This document shows positions 62,615 to 64,000 of a stretch of 64,000 nucleotides of DNA, piece after piece. Every line of letters begins with the position of its first letter. Within the stretch, counting starts at the first letter, position 1. Position numbers and translations under genes: made by a program. The notes beneath the pieces were generated by a model that did no database searches, was not told where the DNA came from, and worked only from the letters and a program-made list of their open reading frames with translations. This stretch comes from Bacteroidia bacterium (GTDB lineage Bacteria; Bacteroidota; Bacteroidia; B-17B0; Aurantibacillaceae), in assembly GCA_016787785.1 (NCBI GenBank), contig JAEUTO010000003.1:124001-188000 (forward strand), written 5' to 3'.

Positions 62615-64000
62615 ATGAACTACAAGACAAAAAACATACTTATATTACTTATTATCAGTTTATTAGGGAGTTTGCATGCGCAATACCCCTCCAATTTTAA
62701 AATTTTAGTTGAAAGAACTGATAGCGTTTTAAAAAATAATAATGAAGGGGCTTTAAAATGGATCGAAAGAGAATTAGCAACGCAAGAAACTAAAAAAGAC
62801 ACTTATTTTGAGGCCTACCTAAACGATAAAAAAGCTGATCTTTTAAGAACAAAAGGATTTTATGATGAATCAATAATTACACTTGAAACAAATCTTAAAC
62901 TTAAAGAAAAGCTAAAAAACAGCAAATTTTTATCTGAAACATACACGCTCATTGGAAAAACATACGCCAACAAAGGTGATTACGAAAAATCAATAGCCGC
63001 GTTTTTAAACGCTTTAACTTTGCTTGAAAAAATAAGCGAAAAAAAAGGGATTGCTTTTAGCCTAAACAACATAGCTGTTGTTTACGATCTACAAAAAAAT
63101 TACTTTAAAGCAATGCAATATTACCAAAAATCAATTGCCATTAAACTTCAATTAAAAGATTCTTCAGGGTTAGCTGCCGGCTACAATAATTTAGCAATTA
63201 CTTTTTTTAATTTAAGGGACATTGATCGATCTATTGAATTTCATAAAAAAGCTTTGGCATTAAATGAAAGTCTTAAAAGAGAAGAGCCTCTTGCTCGCTC
63301 GCTTAACAACTTAGGCTTTGCTTTATATGAGAAAAAAGAAATGGATAATGCACTAAACTACCTTATGAGGGCTTACGCCATGCGATTAAAATTCGAAAAT
63401 CAAAAAGATATTGCAACCACACAAAACAATTTATCTTTGGTTTGGCTATCAAAAGGAAATATAGATAGCGCAGACTTATACAATAGAAATGTATTAATTG
63501 TAGCAAAAAAAATAAACGCATTTAATCTTTTAAAAGATGCTTACTCCGCTAAAGCAGAAATAGAATTCTCAAAAAAAAATTACAAGAACGCCGGATATTA
63601 TAAAGACTCATTAATAATGTACAAAGATTCACTAATAAACGAAAACAATATTCAATCTGTAGCAGAAATGGAAGCTAGATATGAATACGAAAAAATGAAA
63701 CGAGATATTAGTGAAAAAAGTTTAGATATTGCTATTAAGGAAAAGAGCATTAAAGACACCAAACTTAAAATGAGTTATTGGATAATTTGGTCATTGATTT
63801 TAATTTTACTTCTTTCTGTTTCAATTATAATCTTATACTCCACTAAAAAAAAGAAATCTATTGTTACGGCACAAAAATTACTTATTGAAAAGCAAAACGA
63901 TGACCTAAATAAAATAAACCGCTTGGTATCTGAAAAATTAGATAAAACCGCTTTAAGTTTGGATCAAAAAAACAGTATGCTTGACTTATTTTATAAAGAA
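62615..64000 (+). CDS. TPR membrane sensor, probably of the TPR-LuxR type (3' end cut by window edge)
   Basis: The frame is open from the ATG at 62615 to the window edge (462 residues seen). The signal peptide ends LHAQ; TPRs cover about 30-340 (GDYEKSIAAFLNALTLLEKI, NYFKAMQYYQKSIAIKLQL). A membrane helix (WIIWSLILILLLSVSIIILY) starts about residue 389 and is followed by a coiled coil (EKQNDDLNKINRLVSEKLDKT). In Bacteroidota this layout usually ends in a LuxR-type HTH, sometimes in a kinase; the decisive part is outside the window. It is divergent from the gene holding a free LuxR HTH at its N-terminus. Confidence 0.85.
   Translation, partial: MNYKTKNILILLIISLLGSLHAQYPSNFKILVERTDSVLKNNNEGALKWIERELATQETKKDTYFEAYLNDKKADLLRTKGFYDESIITLETNLKLKEKLKNSKFLSETYTLIGKTYANKGDYEKSIAAFLNALTLLEKISEKKGIAFSLNNIAVVYDLQKNYFKAMQYYQKSIAIKLQLKDSSGLAAGYNNLAITFFNLRDIDRSIEFHKKALALNESLKREEPLARSLNNLGFALYEKKEMDNALNYLMRAYAMRLKFENQKDIATTQNNLSLVWLSKGNIDSADLYNRNVLIVAKKINAFNLLKDAYSAKAEIEFSKKNYKNAGYYKDSLIMYKDSLINENNIQSVAEMEARYEYEKMKRDISEKSLDIAIKEKSIKDTKLKMSYWIIWSLILILLLSVSIIILYSTKKKKSIVTAQKLLIEKQNDDLNKINRLVSEKLDKTALSLDQKNSMLDLFYKE

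Noticed and set aside
1-64000. tRNA, rRNA, riboswitch or CRISPR elements
   Set aside because: Read intergenic stretches on both strands and found no cloverleaf, conserved riboswitch core or regularly spaced repeats; short elements could still be missed without a covariance search.

Overview
The window is about 64 kb of AT-rich chromosome from a member of the Bacteroidota, probably a gliding, T9SS-bearing lineage close to the Flavobacteriia. The evidence is internal. There is a gldH gliding lipoprotein gene, a protein with a type-A T9SS C-terminal domain, a lipoprotein-type TamA (TamL-like), several DUF1573 proteins and many signal peptides ending in Ser-Gln or Ala-Gln. There are also many copies of the Bacteroidota promoter consensus (-33 TTTG, -7 TAnnTTTG), and Shine-Dalgarno sequences are largely absent. 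No rRNA, tRNA, CRISPR array, transposase or integrase gene is visible. A more exact taxonomic placement cannot be made from the sequence alone.

Layout: (1) 1-5643: two SBBP-repeat secreted beta-propeller proteins interleaved with a LytTR response regulator and a TPR/LytS-type histidine kinase. (2) 5724-7799: MutS2 without an Smr domain. (3) 7855-12407: a tandem pair of TPR-membrane-SpoIIE (PP2C) phosphatases; a third copy lies at 21717-23987. (4) 12495-19430: housekeeping genes (a DUF349 protein, gmk, a TonB-type receptor, folB, a pterin dehydratase, thiL), plus a 175-bp palindromic element. (5) 19443-21172: a small foreign island of three unknown ORFs separated by attC-like hairpins. It looks like an integron cassette cluster with no integrase in the window. 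(6) 21169-31624: a GNAT gene, the phosphatase, ricT/gldH, two secreted paralogues, a PLP enzyme, pepT and clpX. (7) 31656-42074: dxs, a second LytS/LytR pair with a LiaF-like membrane protein, a TPR/PD40 protein and valS. (8) 42194-47974: a DUF1573 trio, a TrmH-family methyltransferase, TamL and a glycosyltransferase. (9) 48047-51939: the phenylacetyl-CoA epoxidase locus, paaABCD on the minus strand and paaE diverging from it, with a 30-codon membrane ORF between paaC and paaD. (10) 51946-59239: two peroxiredoxins, rnhB, a large membrane-anchored propeller protein, purM and mqnA. (11) 59326-64000: a cluster of exported proteins, one joined in frame to a LuxR-type HTH, opposite a truncated TPR sensor.

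The recurring theme is signalling by TPR sensors. Three SpoIIE phosphatases, two LytS/LytTR pairs and one TPR-membrane regulator lie within 64 kb, alongside proteins destined for the cell surface. The paa genes form the oxygenase step of aerobic phenylacetate breakdown, with the electron-transfer subunit PaaE expressed divergently. The least ordinary parts are the attC-like cassette island (19443-21172), the small paa-embedded membrane ORF (48577-48669), the HTH/secreted-protein fusion with its palindromic intergenic region (61579-62615), the palindromic element at 14906-15080 and the palindrome over the -7 box at 21694-21719.
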